Source: Sphingopyxis sp. PAMC25046 (lineage in GTDB: Bacteria > Pseudomonadota > Alphaproteobacteria > Sphingomonadales > Sphingomonadaceae). From it: a stretch of 64,000 nt of DNA. The DNA is taken from assembly GCF_004795895.1 (NCBI RefSeq), contig NZ_CP039250.1, forward strand, positions 3,658,001 to 3,722,000, read 5' to 3'. Under the pieces are notes generated by a model. The model made no database searches, was not told where the DNA came from, and saw only the letters and a program-made list of their open reading frames with translations. Made by a program: the position numbers and the translations under genes. Below are positions 26,036 through 36,546 of this stretch, in pieces (the stretch's first letter is position 1; every line of letters begins with the position of its first letter).

Positions 26036-27433
26036 TCAGATGTGTATCGGCTTGCCCGTCACCGCCATCGCGGCTTCCTTGATCGCCTCGCTGTGCGTCG
26101 GGTGCGCGTGGCAGGTGTAAGCGATGTCTTCGGACGTGGCGCCGAATTCCATCGCCTGCGCGGCCTGCGCGATCATCGTGCCCGCGACGCTCGCGATGCA
26201 CCACACGCCGAGCACGCGGTCGCTTTTCGCATCCGCAACGACCTTGACGAAACCGTCCGGCTCGTGGTTGGTCTTGGCGCGGCTGTTCGCCATCATCGGG
26301 AATTTGCCGACCTTGACCTCGCCCTTTTCCTTCGCCTGTTCTTCGGTCAGGCCGACGCCGGCGATTTCGGGCCAAGTGTAGACGACCGACGGGATGACGT
26401 CGTGGTTCACGATGCCGGTCAGCCCCGCGATATTCTCAGCACAAGCGATGCCTTCGTCCTCGGCCTTGTGCGCGAGCATCGGGCCCGGGACGACGTCGCC
26501 GATCGCCCAGATGCCGGGGACCGGCGTTGCAAAATCATGGTCGGTCTCGATCTGGCCGCGCTGGTTGACCGCGAGGCCCGCCTTGTCGAGGGCGAGGCCG
26601 TCGGTGTTCGGGCGACGCCCGATCGAGACGAGGACGACATCGGCTTCGAGTGTCTCGGCATCGCCGCCGGCGGCGGGTTCGAGCGTCAGCACGGCCTTCT
26701 TGCCCTTGACCGCAGCCGAAGTGACCTTGGTCTTGAGCTTGAATTCCATGCCCTGCTTCTTGAGGATCTTGTTCGCTTCCTTGCGGACGTCGCCGTCCAT
26801 GCCGGGCAGGATCTGGTCGAGGAATTCGACGACGGTGACCTTCGCGCCGAGGCGGCGCCACACGCTGCCGAGTTCGAGCCCGATCACGCCGCCGCCGATC
26901 ACGACCATATGGCCGGGGACCTTTGCGAGTTCAAGCGCGCCGGTCGAATCGACGATGATCTGCTTGTCGTTATCGACTTCGACACCGGGAAGCGGGGTCA
27001 CCGACGATCCGGTCGCGATGATGATATTCTTGGCGCGATAGGTCTTGCCCGCGACTTCGACGCTGTCCTTCGACGTGAACTGGGCATAGCCCTTCAGCCA
27101 GTCGACCTTGTTCTTCTTGAACAAAAATTCGATGCCGCCGGTCAGACCCTTCACCGCATCCTTGCGCTGGCCATGCATGGTGCCGAGATCGAGTTCGGGC
27201 TTCACCTTGATGCCCATCGCCGCCATCGCACCGCCCGCCGCAGCCTCGAAATATTCGGACGCGTGGAGCATTGCCTTCGACGGGATACAGCCGACGTTGA
27301 GGCAGGTGCCGCCTAGCGTCTCGCGCCCTTCGGCGCATGCGGTCTTGAGGCCAAGCTGCGCGGCGCGGATCGCCGCGACATAACCGCCGGGACCGGCACC
27401 GATGACAAGGACGTCGTAGTCGTAATCAGCCAT
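26036..27433 (-). CDS. lpdA: dihydrolipoyl dehydrogenase
   Basis: 465 residues. E3 subunit of the 2-oxoglutarate dehydrogenase complex: reoxidises dihydrolipoamide with NAD+ through FAD and a disulfide. FAD motif LVIGAGPGGYVAAIRAAQ, redox pair GGTCLNVGCIPSK (C44, C49), NAD motif VVIGGGVIGLELGS, GIWAIGDV, and the C-terminal HAHPTHSE dyad. Start at 27433 has GGAA upstream. Last enzyme gene of the mdh-sucD-odhA-odhB-lpdA operon, 42 bases after odhB. Confidence 0.97.
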   Translation of the reverse strand: MADYDYDVLVIGAGPGGYVAAIRAAQLGLKTACAEGRETLGGTCLNVGCIPSKAMLHASEYFEAAAGGAMAAMGIKVKPELDLGTMHGQRKDAVKGLTGGIEFLFKKNKVDWLKGYAQFTSKDSVEVAGKTYRAKNIIIATGSSVTPLPGVEVDNDKQIIVDSTGALELAKVPGHMVVIGGGVIGLELGSVWRRLGAKVTVVEFLDQILPGMDGDVRKEANKILKKQGMEFKLKTKVTSAAVKGKKAVLTLEPAAGGDAETLEADVVLVSIGRRPNTDGLALDKAGLAVNQRGQIETDHDFATPVPGIWAIGDVVPGPMLAHKAEDEGIACAENIAGLTGIVNHDVIPSVVYTWPEIAGVGLTEEQAKEKGEVKVGKFPMMANSRAKTNHEPDGFVKVVADAKSDRVLGVWCIASVAGTMIAQAAQAMEFGATSEDIAYTCHAHPTHSEAIKEAAMAVTGKPIHI

Positions 27434-27475
27434 TATCGTTCCTTTCACCCCACGGGGGGACGGGGAGAAATATCT

Positions 27476-28726
27476 TTAGAGGTCGATCAGGATGCGCGTC
27501 GGATCCTCGATCGCTTCCTTGATCGTCTTGAGGAAGGTCACCGCTTCGCGCCCGTCGATCAGACGATGGTCGTAGCTCATCGCGATATACATCATCGGAC
27601 GGATCACGATTTCGCCGTCGCGCACGACCGGGCGATCCTCGATGCGGTGGAGGCCGAGCACCGCCGACTGCGGCGGGTTGATGATCGGAGTCGACATCAA
27701 CCCGCCGAACACGCCGCCGTTCGAGATGGTGAAGGTGCCGCCGGTCATGTCGTCCATCGTCAGCGTGCCGTCCTTGGCGCGCTTGCCGAGGTCGGCGATC
27801 GCCTTTTCGATGTCGGCAAACGACATGCTATCCGCGTTGCGGACGACAGGCACGACCAAGCCGTTCGGCGCACTGACCGCGACGGAGACGTCGAGATAAT
27901 TGTGATAGACGATCTCGTCGCCGTCGATCCGCGCGTTGACCGCCGGAATGTCGTGCGCGGCGAGCGCAACCGCCTTGGTGAAGAAGCTCATGAAGCCGAG
28001 GCGCACGCCATGCTTCTTTTCGAAGCTGTCGCGGTATTTTTCGCGCGTCGCCATCACCGCCGACATGTCGACGTCGTTGAATGTCGTGAGCATCGCCGCG
28101 GTGTCCTGCGCCGACTTCAGCCGCTTGGCGATCGTCTGGCGCATGCGGGTCATCTTGACGCGCTCTTCCTGGCGGCCCGGCGCAGCGGCGGCAGGTGCCG
28201 ACGGCGCGGCAGCGGGTGCGGGGGCAGCAGCAGGCGCCGCGCTGGCGGCGGCGAGCACATCTTCCTTGGTCAGGCGGCCGTCCTTGCCGCTGCCCTGGAT
28301 CTTCGTCGGGTCGACGCCATGTTCGAGCACGAGGCGGCGGACGGCGGGCGACATGGTCGTGACGGTGTCAACCGCTTCGCCAGCCGATGCCGCGGTCGCG
28401 GCGGGCGCCGGAGCGGCGGCCTCAGCCTTGGCCGGTGCGGGAGCAGGCGCGGCAGCGGTAGCGGCAGGCGCCGGGACAGCGGCAGCGCCGCCCGCCTCAA
28501 TCGTCGCAATCGCAGCGCCGACATTCACCGTATCGCCGACCGCGACGAGTTGCTGGCCCATCACGCCGGCGACCGGCGAAGGCACTTCGACCGCGACCTT
28601 GTCGGTTTCGAGGCTCGCGATCGGCTCGTCGAGAGCGACCGCCTCGCCGGGTTTCTTCAGCCATTCGCCGATCGTCGCTTCGGTGACGCTTTCGCCCAGC
28701 GTGGGGACTTTGACTTCGGTGCTCAT
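27476..28726 (-). CDS. odhB: dihydrolipoyllysine succinyltransferase (E2 of 2-oxoglutarate dehydrogenase)
   Basis: 416 residues. Core of the 2-oxoglutarate dehydrogenase complex, passing the succinyl group from E1 to CoA. Lipoyl domain 1-78 with lipoyl-Lys at residue 43 ([13 protein letters not shown]), an Ala/Pro-rich linker (about 85-118), a peripheral-subunit-binding domain ([18 protein letters not shown], about 125-158), a second Ala/Pro linker, and the catalytic domain ending in [12 protein letters not shown]. It follows odhA by 33 bases. Also called sucB. Confidence 0.97.
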   Translation of the reverse strand: MSTEVKVPTLGESVTEATIGEWLKKPGEAVALDEPIASLETDKVAVEVPSPVAGVMGQQLVAVGDTVNVGAAIATIEAGGAAAVPAPAATAAAPAPAPAKAEAAAPAPAATAASAGEAVDTVTTMSPAVRRLVLEHGVDPTKIQGSGKDGRLTKEDVLAAASAAPAAAPAPAAAPSAPAAAAPGRQEERVKMTRMRQTIAKRLKSAQDTAAMLTTFNDVDMSAVMATREKYRDSFEKKHGVRLGFMSFFTKAVALAAHDIPAVNARIDGDEIVYHNYLDVSVAVSAPNGLVVPVVRNADSMSFADIEKAIADLGKRAKDGTLTMDDMTGGTFTISNGGVFGGLMSTPIINPPQSAVLGLHRIEDRPVVRDGEIVIRPMMYIAMSYDHRLIDGREAVTFLKTIKEAIEDPTRILIDL

Positions 28727-28759
28727 AGGTGCAGTTCCTTGGGGACTTGGGCTTTGGGC

Positions 28760-31582
28760 TCAGGCTTTTTTCTTGGTGCGGCGGATTTCGGCGCGAACCG
28801 ACAGGCCGAGCGCGTCGGCGACGAGCGCCGACTGTTCGGTCTGGTGGCGGCTCATCAGGCCAGTCGCGGGTGATGCCGCGGCGGCGCGGCCGGCGTAGCG
28901 CGGACGCATGCCCTTGTGGCCCGCATCGATGAGCGATTCCTCGATCAATTCGCCCACGAAGAACCACGCGCCGTTATTGCGCGGTTCTTCCTGCGCCCAG
29001 ACGACCTCTTCGAGCTTCGGCATCCGCTTCAGGCGAACCGCCAGCGCCTCTCCCGGGAAGGGATAGAGCTGCTCGATACGGATCACCGTCGTGTCGGTGA
29101 GGCCCGCTGCGTCGCGCGCTTCCATCAGGTCGTAACCCACCTTGCCCGAACAAAGGACGACGCGCTTGATGTCGGCATCGGCGGGCGGCGTGCGGTCGGA
29201 CATGATGCGGCGGAAATGCGCCTCGCCGATGAAGTCCGACCGCTGCGACACCGCCAGCTTGTGGCGAAGCAGCGACTTGGGCGTCATGATGATCAGCGGC
29301 TTGCGGAACGAGCGCAGCATCTGGCGGCGCAGGACGTGGAAATAGTTCGACGGGGTCGAAATATTGCACACCTGGATATTGTCGCCCGCGCACAGCTGGA
29401 GGAAGCGTTCGAGGCGCGCCGAGCTGTGCTCGGGCCCCTGCCCTTCATAACCATGCGGCAGCAGCATTACGAGGCCGTTGGCACGCAGCCACTTGGCTTC
29501 GCCCGCAGCGATGAACTGGTCGATCATGATCTGCGCGCCGTTGGCGAAATCGCCGAACTGCGCTTCCCAGAGCACGAGGCTCTTCGGATCGGCCATCGCA
29601 TAGCCATATTCGAAGCCGAGCACGCCATATTCGGAAAGCGGGCTGTCGAGCACCTCGAACCGGCCGTGCGGCACGGTGGTCAGCGGGACATATTTCTGCT
29701 CGCTCTTCTGGTCGACCCAGACGGCGTGGCGCTGGCTGAAGGTGCCGCGGCCGGAATCCTGTCCCGACAGGCGGACCTGATAGCCTTCGCTGAGCAAGGT
29801 GCCGAACGCGAGGCTTTCGGCGGTCGCCCAGTCGAACACTTCGCCGTCCTTCTTGTCGGCGAACATCGCACCGCGCGCGTCGATCACGCGGCGCAGTGTT
29901 TTATGAACCTCGACGTCGGCGGGGATCGTCGTCAGCGTGCGACCGATCGAATCGAACAGCTTTTCCGAAACGCCCGTCGCGATGTTGCGGCGCGCATGTT
30001 CGGAATCGGTCGGCGCATAGAGACCCGACCAGCGCCCGGCGAACCAGTCGGCCTTGTTCGGCTTGTACGTCTTCGCCGCCTCGAAATCGCTTTCGAGCCG
30101 CGCGGTGAATTCGGCGCGGCGGGCGTCGGCCCAACCCGCGTCGATCACGCCCTCATCCTGCAGCTTCGCTGCGCAAAGCTGCGACACCGGTGGATGCTTG
30201 CGGATGCGTTCATACATCAAAGGCTGGGTGAAAGAAGGCTCGTCGCCTTCATTATGGCCGAAACGGCGATAGCACCACATGTCGATCACGACGTCGCGCT
30301 TGAACTGCTGGCGAAAATCGATCGCGAGCTTGCACGCGAAGGTCACGGCTTCAGGATCGTCGCCGTTGACGTGAAGGATCGGCGCCTGAACGCCCTTGGC
30401 GACGTCTGAAGGATAGGGCGACGAACGCGCGAACTGCGGGCTGGTCGTGAAACCGATCTGATTGTTGACGATGAAGTGGATGCAGCCGCCGGTATTGTAA
30501 CCGCGGATGCCCGAGAAGCCGAGGCATTCCCAGACGATCCCTTGCCCTGCGAAGGCCGCGTCGCCGTGGATCAGGACCGGCAGCACCTGCGTATGTTCGG
30601 CGAGGTCGTCGCGCACCACCTGCTGCGCGCGCACCTTGCCGAGAACGACCGGATCGACCGCCTCGAGGTGCGAGGGGTTGGGGACGAGCGACATATGCAC
30701 CGAGACCCCGTCGAACTCGCGGTCGGTCGAGGTTCCGAGGTGATATTTGACGTCGCCCGAACCGCCGATGTCGTCGGGGTTGGCGCTGCCGCCGGCGAAT
30801 TCGTGGAAGATCACCTGATAGGGCTTGGCCATGACGTTCGCGAGCATGTTGAGCCGCCCGCGGTGCGCCATGCCGTAAACGATTTCCTTCACGCCATATT
30901 GGCCGCCATATTTGATGATCGATTCCATCGCGGGGATCATCGATTCGCCGCCGTCGAGCCCGAAACGCTTGGTGCCGACATATTTGCGCGCGAGGAATTT
31001 CTCCCACTCCTCGGCTTCGATCACCTTGTTGAGGATCGCGCGCTTGCCTTCGCGGGTGAATTCGACGCTCTTGTCGGCGCCCTCCATCCGGTCCTGCAGG
31101 AAGCGGCGCTCCTCGACGTCGGAGATGTGCATATATTCGAGGCCGACATGGCCGCAATAATTGGCGCGCAGGATCGCGACGATCTCGCGGATCGTGGCCT
31201 TTTCGAGCCCCAGCGTTCCACCGATATACACGGGCCGGTCCTGATCGGCGCCAACGAATCCGTGATATTCGGGCGTCAGGTCGGCGGGTAGCTCGCGCTG
31301 GCTGAGCCCCAGCGGATCGAGCGTGGCGGCGAGGTGGCCGCGCACCCGATAGGTGCGGATCAGCATCATCGCGCGGATCGAATCGTCGGCGGCGCGCTCG
31401 ACCTCGGCGCTCGACAGCGCGGCGCCCGCCTTTGCGGCGGCTGCCTTCACCGCGACCTGCATCTGCTGCGGGTCGAGCGCGGCGGTCAAGTCGTCGCTGT
31501 CGATCCGGGGCCAGTTCTTTGGCGCCCAGCTCGGGCCGGCCTGCGGCTCGTCGATGTCGAAGCTTTGTCGTTCGAGGTTCAT
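28760..31582 (-). CDS. odhA: 2-oxoglutarate dehydrogenase E1 component
   Basis: 940 residues. Thiamine-diphosphate E1 that decarboxylates 2-oxoglutarate and loads the lipoyl group of E2. N-terminal GPSWAPKNWPR, MAHRGRLNMLANVMAKPY, and the ThDP loop GDAAFAGQGIVWECL ... FIVNNQIGFTT. Then GQDSGRGTFSQRHAVW and the C-terminal RPRYAGRAAAASPATG. Start at 31582 (MNLERQSF) gives normal length; longer forms would run into the sucD gap. Also called sucA. A hairpin (31633-31661) lies in the 86-base gap from sucD. Confidence 0.97.
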   Translation of the reverse strand: MNLERQSFDIDEPQAGPSWAPKNWPRIDSDDLTAALDPQQMQVAVKAAAAKAGAALSSAEVERAADDSIRAMMLIRTYRVRGHLAATLDPLGLSQRELPADLTPEYHGFVGADQDRPVYIGGTLGLEKATIREIVAILRANYCGHVGLEYMHISDVEERRFLQDRMEGADKSVEFTREGKRAILNKVIEAEEWEKFLARKYVGTKRFGLDGGESMIPAMESIIKYGGQYGVKEIVYGMAHRGRLNMLANVMAKPYQVIFHEFAGGSANPDDIGGSGDVKYHLGTSTDREFDGVSVHMSLVPNPSHLEAVDPVVLGKVRAQQVVRDDLAEHTQVLPVLIHGDAAFAGQGIVWECLGFSGIRGYNTGGCIHFIVNNQIGFTTSPQFARSSPYPSDVAKGVQAPILHVNGDDPEAVTFACKLAIDFRQQFKRDVVIDMWCYRRFGHNEGDEPSFTQPLMYERIRKHPPVSQLCAAKLQDEGVIDAGWADARRAEFTARLESDFEAAKTYKPNKADWFAGRWSGLYAPTDSEHARRNIATGVSEKLFDSIGRTLTTIPADVEVHKTLRRVIDARGAMFADKKDGEVFDWATAESLAFGTLLSEGYQVRLSGQDSGRGTFSQRHAVWVDQKSEQKYVPLTTVPHGRFEVLDSPLSEYGVLGFEYGYAMADPKSLVLWEAQFGDFANGAQIMIDQFIAAGEAKWLRANGLVMLLPHGYEGQGPEHSSARLERFLQLCAGDNIQVCNISTPSNYFHVLRRQMLRSFRKPLIIMTPKSLLRHKLAVSQRSDFIGEAHFRRIMSDRTPPADADIKRVVLCSGKVGYDLMEARDAAGLTDTTVIRIEQLYPFPGEALAVRLKRMPKLEEVVWAQEEPRNNGAWFFVGELIEESLIDAGHKGMRPRYAGRAAAASPATGLMSRHQTEQSALVADALGLSVRAEIRRTKKKA

Positions 31583-31632
31583 CTGCTTTTCCACGGGGAG
31601 GAAGGGGTGGGTATTTCCATATGGGGAGCGGA

Positions 31633-31661
31633 GGCCCGCCGACAAAGGGTACCGGCGGGCC
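31633..31661 (-). promoter_or_regulatory. intercistronic hairpin between sucD and odhA
   Basis: GGCCCGCCG (31633-31641) pairs with CGGCGGGCC (31653-31661), a 9-bp GC stem with an 11-base loop, just after the sucD stop on the minus strand. There is no T-run, so it is more likely to protect the upstream mRNA from 3' decay or partly terminate than to end the operon. Confidence 0.45.
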
Positions 31662-31668
31662 GCTTGGC

Positions 31669-32559
31669 TCAGACGCGTTCCTTGAGCACTTCGGCGAGCG
31701 TTGTGCCGAGTTCCGACGGGCTCGCCGACACCTTGATGCCGGCAGCTTCCATCGCCGCGATCTTGCTTTCGGCGTCGCCCTTACCGCCCGACACAATCGC
31801 CCCGGCATGGCCCATGCGGCGGCCCGGAGGCGCGGTGCGGCCTGCGATGAAGCCGGCCATCGGCTTCTTGCGGCCGCGCTTCGCCTCGTCGATCAGGAAC
31901 TGCGCGGCCTGTTCTTCGGCGTCGCCGCCGATTTCGCCGATCATGATGATCGACTTGGTCGCTTCGTCGGCGAGGAAGAGTTCGAGCACGTCGATGAAGT
32001 TGGTGCCGTTGACCGGGTCGCCGCCGATGCCGACCGCGGTGGTCTGGCCGAGGCCGACGTTCGAGGTCTGGAACACGGCTTCATAGGTCAGCGTGCCCGA
32101 ACGCGAGACGACGCCGACGCTGCCCTTCTTGAAGATGTTGCCGGGCATGATACCGATCTTGCACTCGTCGGGGGTCAGCACGCCGGGGCAGTTCGGGCCG
32201 ATCAGGCGCGATTTCGAACCCGAGAGCGCGCGCTTGACCTTGACCATGTCGAGCACCGGAATACCCTCGGTGATCGCGACGATCAACTCGATCTCGGCAT
32301 CGATCGCCTCGAGGATCGAGTCGGCGGCGAACGGCGGCGGCACATAGATGACCGAGGCGGTCGCGCCGGTCGCGTGTTTCGCTTCCGCGACCGTGTTGAA
32401 CATCGGCAGACCTATGTGCGTCGTGCCGCCCTTGCCCGGCGTCACGCCGCCGACCATCTGCGTGCCATAGGCGAGCGCCTGTTCGGTGTGGAAGGTGCCG
32501 GTGGCACCGGTCATCCCTTGCGTGATGACCTTGGTATTCTTGTCGATGAGGATGGACAT
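31669..32559 (-). CDS. sucD: succinyl-CoA ligase (ADP/GDP-forming) alpha subunit
   Basis: 296 residues. CoA-binding alpha subunit of succinyl-CoA synthetase: [20 protein letters not shown] at the N-terminus, [15 protein letters not shown] for CoA, and the phosphohistidine loop [16 protein letters not shown]. It follows mdh by 64 bases, a gap with a hairpin. The beta subunit gene sucC, normally directly upstream in this operon, is not present anywhere in the window, so it must be elsewhere. Confidence 0.97.
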   Translation of the reverse strand: MSILIDKNTKVITQGMTGATGTFHTEQALAYGTQMVGGVTPGKGGTTHIGLPMFNTVAEAKHATGATASVIYVPPPFAADSILEAIDAEIELIVAITEGIPVLDMVKVKRALSGSKSRLIGPNCPGVLTPDECKIGIMPGNIFKKGSVGVVSRSGTLTYEAVFQTSNVGLGQTTAVGIGGDPVNGTNFIDVLELFLADEATKSIIMIGEIGGDAEEQAAQFLIDEAKRGRKKPMAGFIAGRTAPPGRRMGHAGAIVSGGKGDAESKIAAMEAAGIKVSASPSELGTTLAEVLKERV

Positions 32560-32583
32560 GTTCTAAATCTCCCGGGGAGAGTC

Positions 32584-32614
32584 AGCCCGCCCTGCCGTTT
32601 CGGCCGAGCGGGCT
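32584..32614 (-). promoter_or_regulatory. intercistronic hairpin between mdh and sucD
   Basis: AGCCCGC (32584-32590) pairs with GCGGGCT (32608-32614) in the 64-base gap where sucC would be expected. It is a modest stem without a T-run, probably an RNA-stability or attenuation element. Confidence 0.35.
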
Positions 32615-32623
32615 AGAAAGAGT

Positions 32624-33919
<1,296 letters not shown>

Positions 33920-34966
33920 ATGGTGACGCGCGCGATCATCAGCTTCGATACCGAATTGTCGGCCGGCCTCTATCAACGGGGCCATGACGCGCGCGCCAAT
34001 TTCGAAAGCTCGATCCTCGGCCGCTGCCGCGACGGCGATTTCGGCATCCATTTCCAGATGGACATGCTCGAAAGATACGGCCTGAAAGGCGTGTTCTTCG
34101 TCGATCCGATGCCGGCGCTCGTCCATGGCCCGTCGATCGTCCGCGATATCGTCGCCCCTATCGTCGCACGCGGTCACGAAGTGCAACTCCATATCCACAC
34201 CGAATGGCTCGCCTTCGCGCGCTTCACCCCGGTCGGACGGCTGACGGGGCGGAACATTGGCGACTTTCCACTCGCGGCGCAGAAAAAGCTGATCGGGCTG
34301 GCGGCGGATATGCTGATGCGCGCGGGCGCGCCCGATCCGGTCGCCTTTCGCGCTGGCAATTTCGGCGCCAACGACGATACGCTGCGCGCGCTCGCAGCGC
34401 TGGGTTTCGATTATGACAGCAGCTTCAACGGCGCTTATGCGGGCCAGGGCTGCGACATTGCGCTCGACCGACGCAATATCGGGATGCGCCTGCACCATGG
34501 CGTCTGCGAAGTGCCAGTCAGCGGGCTGATGGATGGCGCCGACAGCTTTCGCCCGGCGCAATTGTGCGCGATGTCCGAAGAGGAGATGCGCGATGCGCTG
34601 GACCATGCGGCGGCAAGCGGAGCGATCCAGTTCTCTGCCTTCAGCCATAGCTTCGAACTCTTGAGTCGCGATCGCGCGGTACCGAACCGGCTGGCGATCG
34701 CCCGCATGGAAGCAATGTGCCAGGCGGTGGCGGCCGACCACCGCGTGACAAACGGGGGCTTTGCCGACCTGCCCTTGCCACCGGCGCGACCGGGGCCAAT
34801 CAGGCCGCCCGAACCGCGACCCTTACGGACGCTCCGCCGCACCGCCGAACAGGCGGCGGGACATCTCGCGCACGAAATGCGCTATGTCCGTAGCCTCACC
34901 TATGTCGCCGCAAACACATCACGCTGGGGAAAGATCGCCGGCGGCATCCTGTTGGCCATGGCCTAG
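33920..34966 (+). CDS. polysaccharide deacetylase-like (NodB-fold) protein
   Basis: 348 residues, no signal peptide. NodB-type motifs: AIISFDTEL at residues 4-12, LERYGLKGVFFVDP, GHEVQLHIHTEW with metal His residues, and PVAFRAGNFGANDDTLRAL. The domain is followed by a basic C-terminal tail. An alternative GTG start exists at 33914. It is the only plus-strand gene here, inserted between zapE and mdh, and its last 48 bases overlap the end of zapE on the opposite strand. Probably acts on a cell-surface glycan. Confidence 0.82.
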   Translation: MVTRAIISFDTELSAGLYQRGHDARANFESSILGRCRDGDFGIHFQMDMLERYGLKGVFFVDPMPALVHGPSIVRDIVAPIVARGHEVQLHIHTEWLAFARFTPVGRLTGRNIGDFPLAAQKKLIGLAADMLMRAGAPDPVAFRAGNFGANDDTLRALAALGFDYDSSFNGAYAGQGCDIALDRRNIGMRLHHGVCEVPVSGLMDGADSFRPAQLCAMSEEEMRDALDHAAASGAIQFSAFSHSFELLSRDRAVPNRLAIARMEAMCQAVAADHRVTNGGFADLPLPPARPGPIRPPEPRPLRTLRRTAEQAAGHLAHEMRYVRSLTYVAANTSRWGKIAGGILLAMA

Positions 34967-36058
34967 CGCGAGGTAATCGTCCGACTGCATTTCGGCGAGG
35001 CGGCTTGCGGTGCGCTCGAATTCGAACGCGCCGTCGCCCGCGACATAAAGCTGGTCGGGCATCGCCGCGGCGCTTGCGAGCAGCTTGACCTTATATTCGT
35101 AAAGCGCATCGATCAGCGTGACGAAGCGCGCCGCCTCGTTGCGGTTCTCGGGCCCCATGCGCGGGATGCCGACGATGATCACGGCGTGAAAATGGCGCGC
35201 GACGGCGAGATAGTCGGCCGCCCCGCGCGCCTCGCCGCAGAGCCGCTTGAACGAAAAGACCGCGACGCCCTTCAGCGCCTTCGGCACATGCAGCGTTCGC
35301 CCGCCGCCAACATCGAGGTCGAGGCTCGGCACATGCGCGCGGTCCTCGGGCGGATAGTCGGTCAGGCGAAAGAAGGCGGCCGACAGCGCCGCGCTCGCGG
35401 CATCGTCGGCGGGAACGAACCAGCGCGCGCCGTCGCCAAGCCGGTCGCGGCGGTAATCGGTCGGGCCGTTCAGCCCCATGACGTGGAGCCGTTCCTCAAC
35501 GAGCGCGATGAAGGGCAGGAAATGCTCGCGATTGAGCCCGTCCTTGTAGAGATCCTTCGGCGGCCGGTTCGACGTCGCCACCATCGTCACGCCATGATCG
35601 ATCAGCGCGGTGAACAAGCGCGAGAGGATCATCGCATCGGCGCTGTTGTTCACGACCATCTCGTCGAAGGCGAGGCAGCGGGTATTTTCGGCAAGCGCTT
35701 CGGCGACGAGCGGGATCGGATCGCCGCTCTCGGTCTTCCTGACCTCGCGCATTCGCGCATGGACGTCGAGCATGAAGGCGTGGAAATGGACGCGCCGCTT
35801 CCGCTGGATCGCGAGCTGGTCGTAGAAGAGATCCATCAGCATCGATTTGCCGCGCCCGACTGCGCCCCACAGATAGACGCCGCGCAGTGCATCGGGCTTG
35901 CGCCCCGCGAGACGCCAGAGCAGGCTGCCGCGCTTGGGCACCGCCTCAAGTTCGCCCTGTAGCTCATTCAACCGCGTGGCCGCCGCGCGCTGCTCGGGAT
36001 CCGGGCGGAGCTCGCCCGCCGCGACAAGCGCGTCATAAGCCGCAAGGACGGCGGTCAC
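34919..36058 (-). CDS. zapE: cell division protein ZapE (AFG1-like ATPase)
   Basis: 379-residue P-loop ATPase of the AFG1/LACE1/ZapE family, which associates with the Z-ring late in constriction. Walker A GAVGRGKSMLMDLF, Walker B RCLAFDEM, sensor VATSNRPPKDLYKDGLNRE, and the family stretch YRRDRLGDGARWF. Length is normal. In many alphaproteobacteria this gene precedes mdh; here a deacetylase on the other strand intervenes. It overlaps the thioesterase gene by 4 bases. Confidence 0.94.
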   Translation of the reverse strand: MTAVLAAYDALVAAGELRPDPEQRAAATRLNELQGELEAVPKRGSLLWRLAGRKPDALRGVYLWGAVGRGKSMLMDLFYDQLAIQRKRRVHFHAFMLDVHARMREVRKTESGDPIPLVAEALAENTRCLAFDEMVVNNSADAMILSRLFTALIDHGVTMVATSNRPPKDLYKDGLNREHFLPFIALVEERLHVMGLNGPTDYRRDRLGDGARWFVPADDAASAALSAAFFRLTDYPPEDRAHVPSLDLDVGGGRTLHVPKALKGVAVFSFKRLCGEARGAADYLAVARHFHAVIIVGIPRMGPENRNEAARFVTLIDALYEYKVKLLASAAAMPDQLYVAGDGAFEFERTASRLAEMQSDDYLALGHGQQDAAGDLSPA

Positions 36059-36546
36059 TTGCGGCTCGCCTTGCGGATCGTTCCGGCGAAGCTCAGCACG
36101 ATATGGCCGTCATCCTCGCCCTGCACGACCAGCCCGCGCAGGAAGATCAGCCGGCCGGTTTCGCGCACCAGCTCGACCACGGCGTCAAGCGGCTCGCCGA
36201 CGCGGCCCGCGCCGACGAATTGCGTCGACAGGTCGAGCGTGACCGAATGGCCGGCATCGAGCGACCCGAACTGGTGCGACGCAGCGAACAGCGCGATGTC
36301 GACGAGCGCAAGGCTGACCGCGCCATGGACATTGTCGCCGAGGTTGCTGTGCTTGCGCTCGGGCAACATGCGAACCCGCGCGCGCGGCCGACCGTCGTCG
36401 GTCGGGGGCTCGACGCGCACCGAAAGCGGCTCGATAAAGGCGTTGAACCGGCTCTGATCCTTGAGGTTCCAGCTGACCCATCCGTCGGCCAATTGTTCGG
36501 CGCTGAAATTCTCGCGCCGCTTCGGCTCTTCGATCCCGTCGTTCAT
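36055..36546 (-). CDS. PaaI-family (hotdog) thioesterase
   Basis: 163 residues. Hotdog-fold signature NLGDNVHGAVSLALVDIALF (with catalytic-type His/Gly and Asp) and TLDLSTQFVGAGRVGEPLDA. Likely hydrolyses an acyl- or aryl-CoA. The ATG at 36546 is used; a TTG three codons upstream is possible. It overlaps the MBL hydrolase gene and zapE by 4 bases each, so sdhB-MBL-thioesterase-zapE form one coupled run. Confidence 0.88.
   Translation of the reverse strand: MNDGIEEPKRRENFSAEQLADGWVSWNLKDQSRFNAFIEPLSVRVEPPTDDGRPRARVRMLPERKHSNLGDNVHGAVSLALVDIALFAASHQFGSLDAGHSVTLDLSTQFVGAGRVGEPLDAVVELVRETGRLIFLRGLVVQGEDDGHIVLSFAGTIRKASRK

Noticed and set aside
28916..30409. Long plus-strand frame opposite odhA.
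   Set aside because: Antisense to a conserved E1 gene with ThDP motifs; no independent coding evidence.
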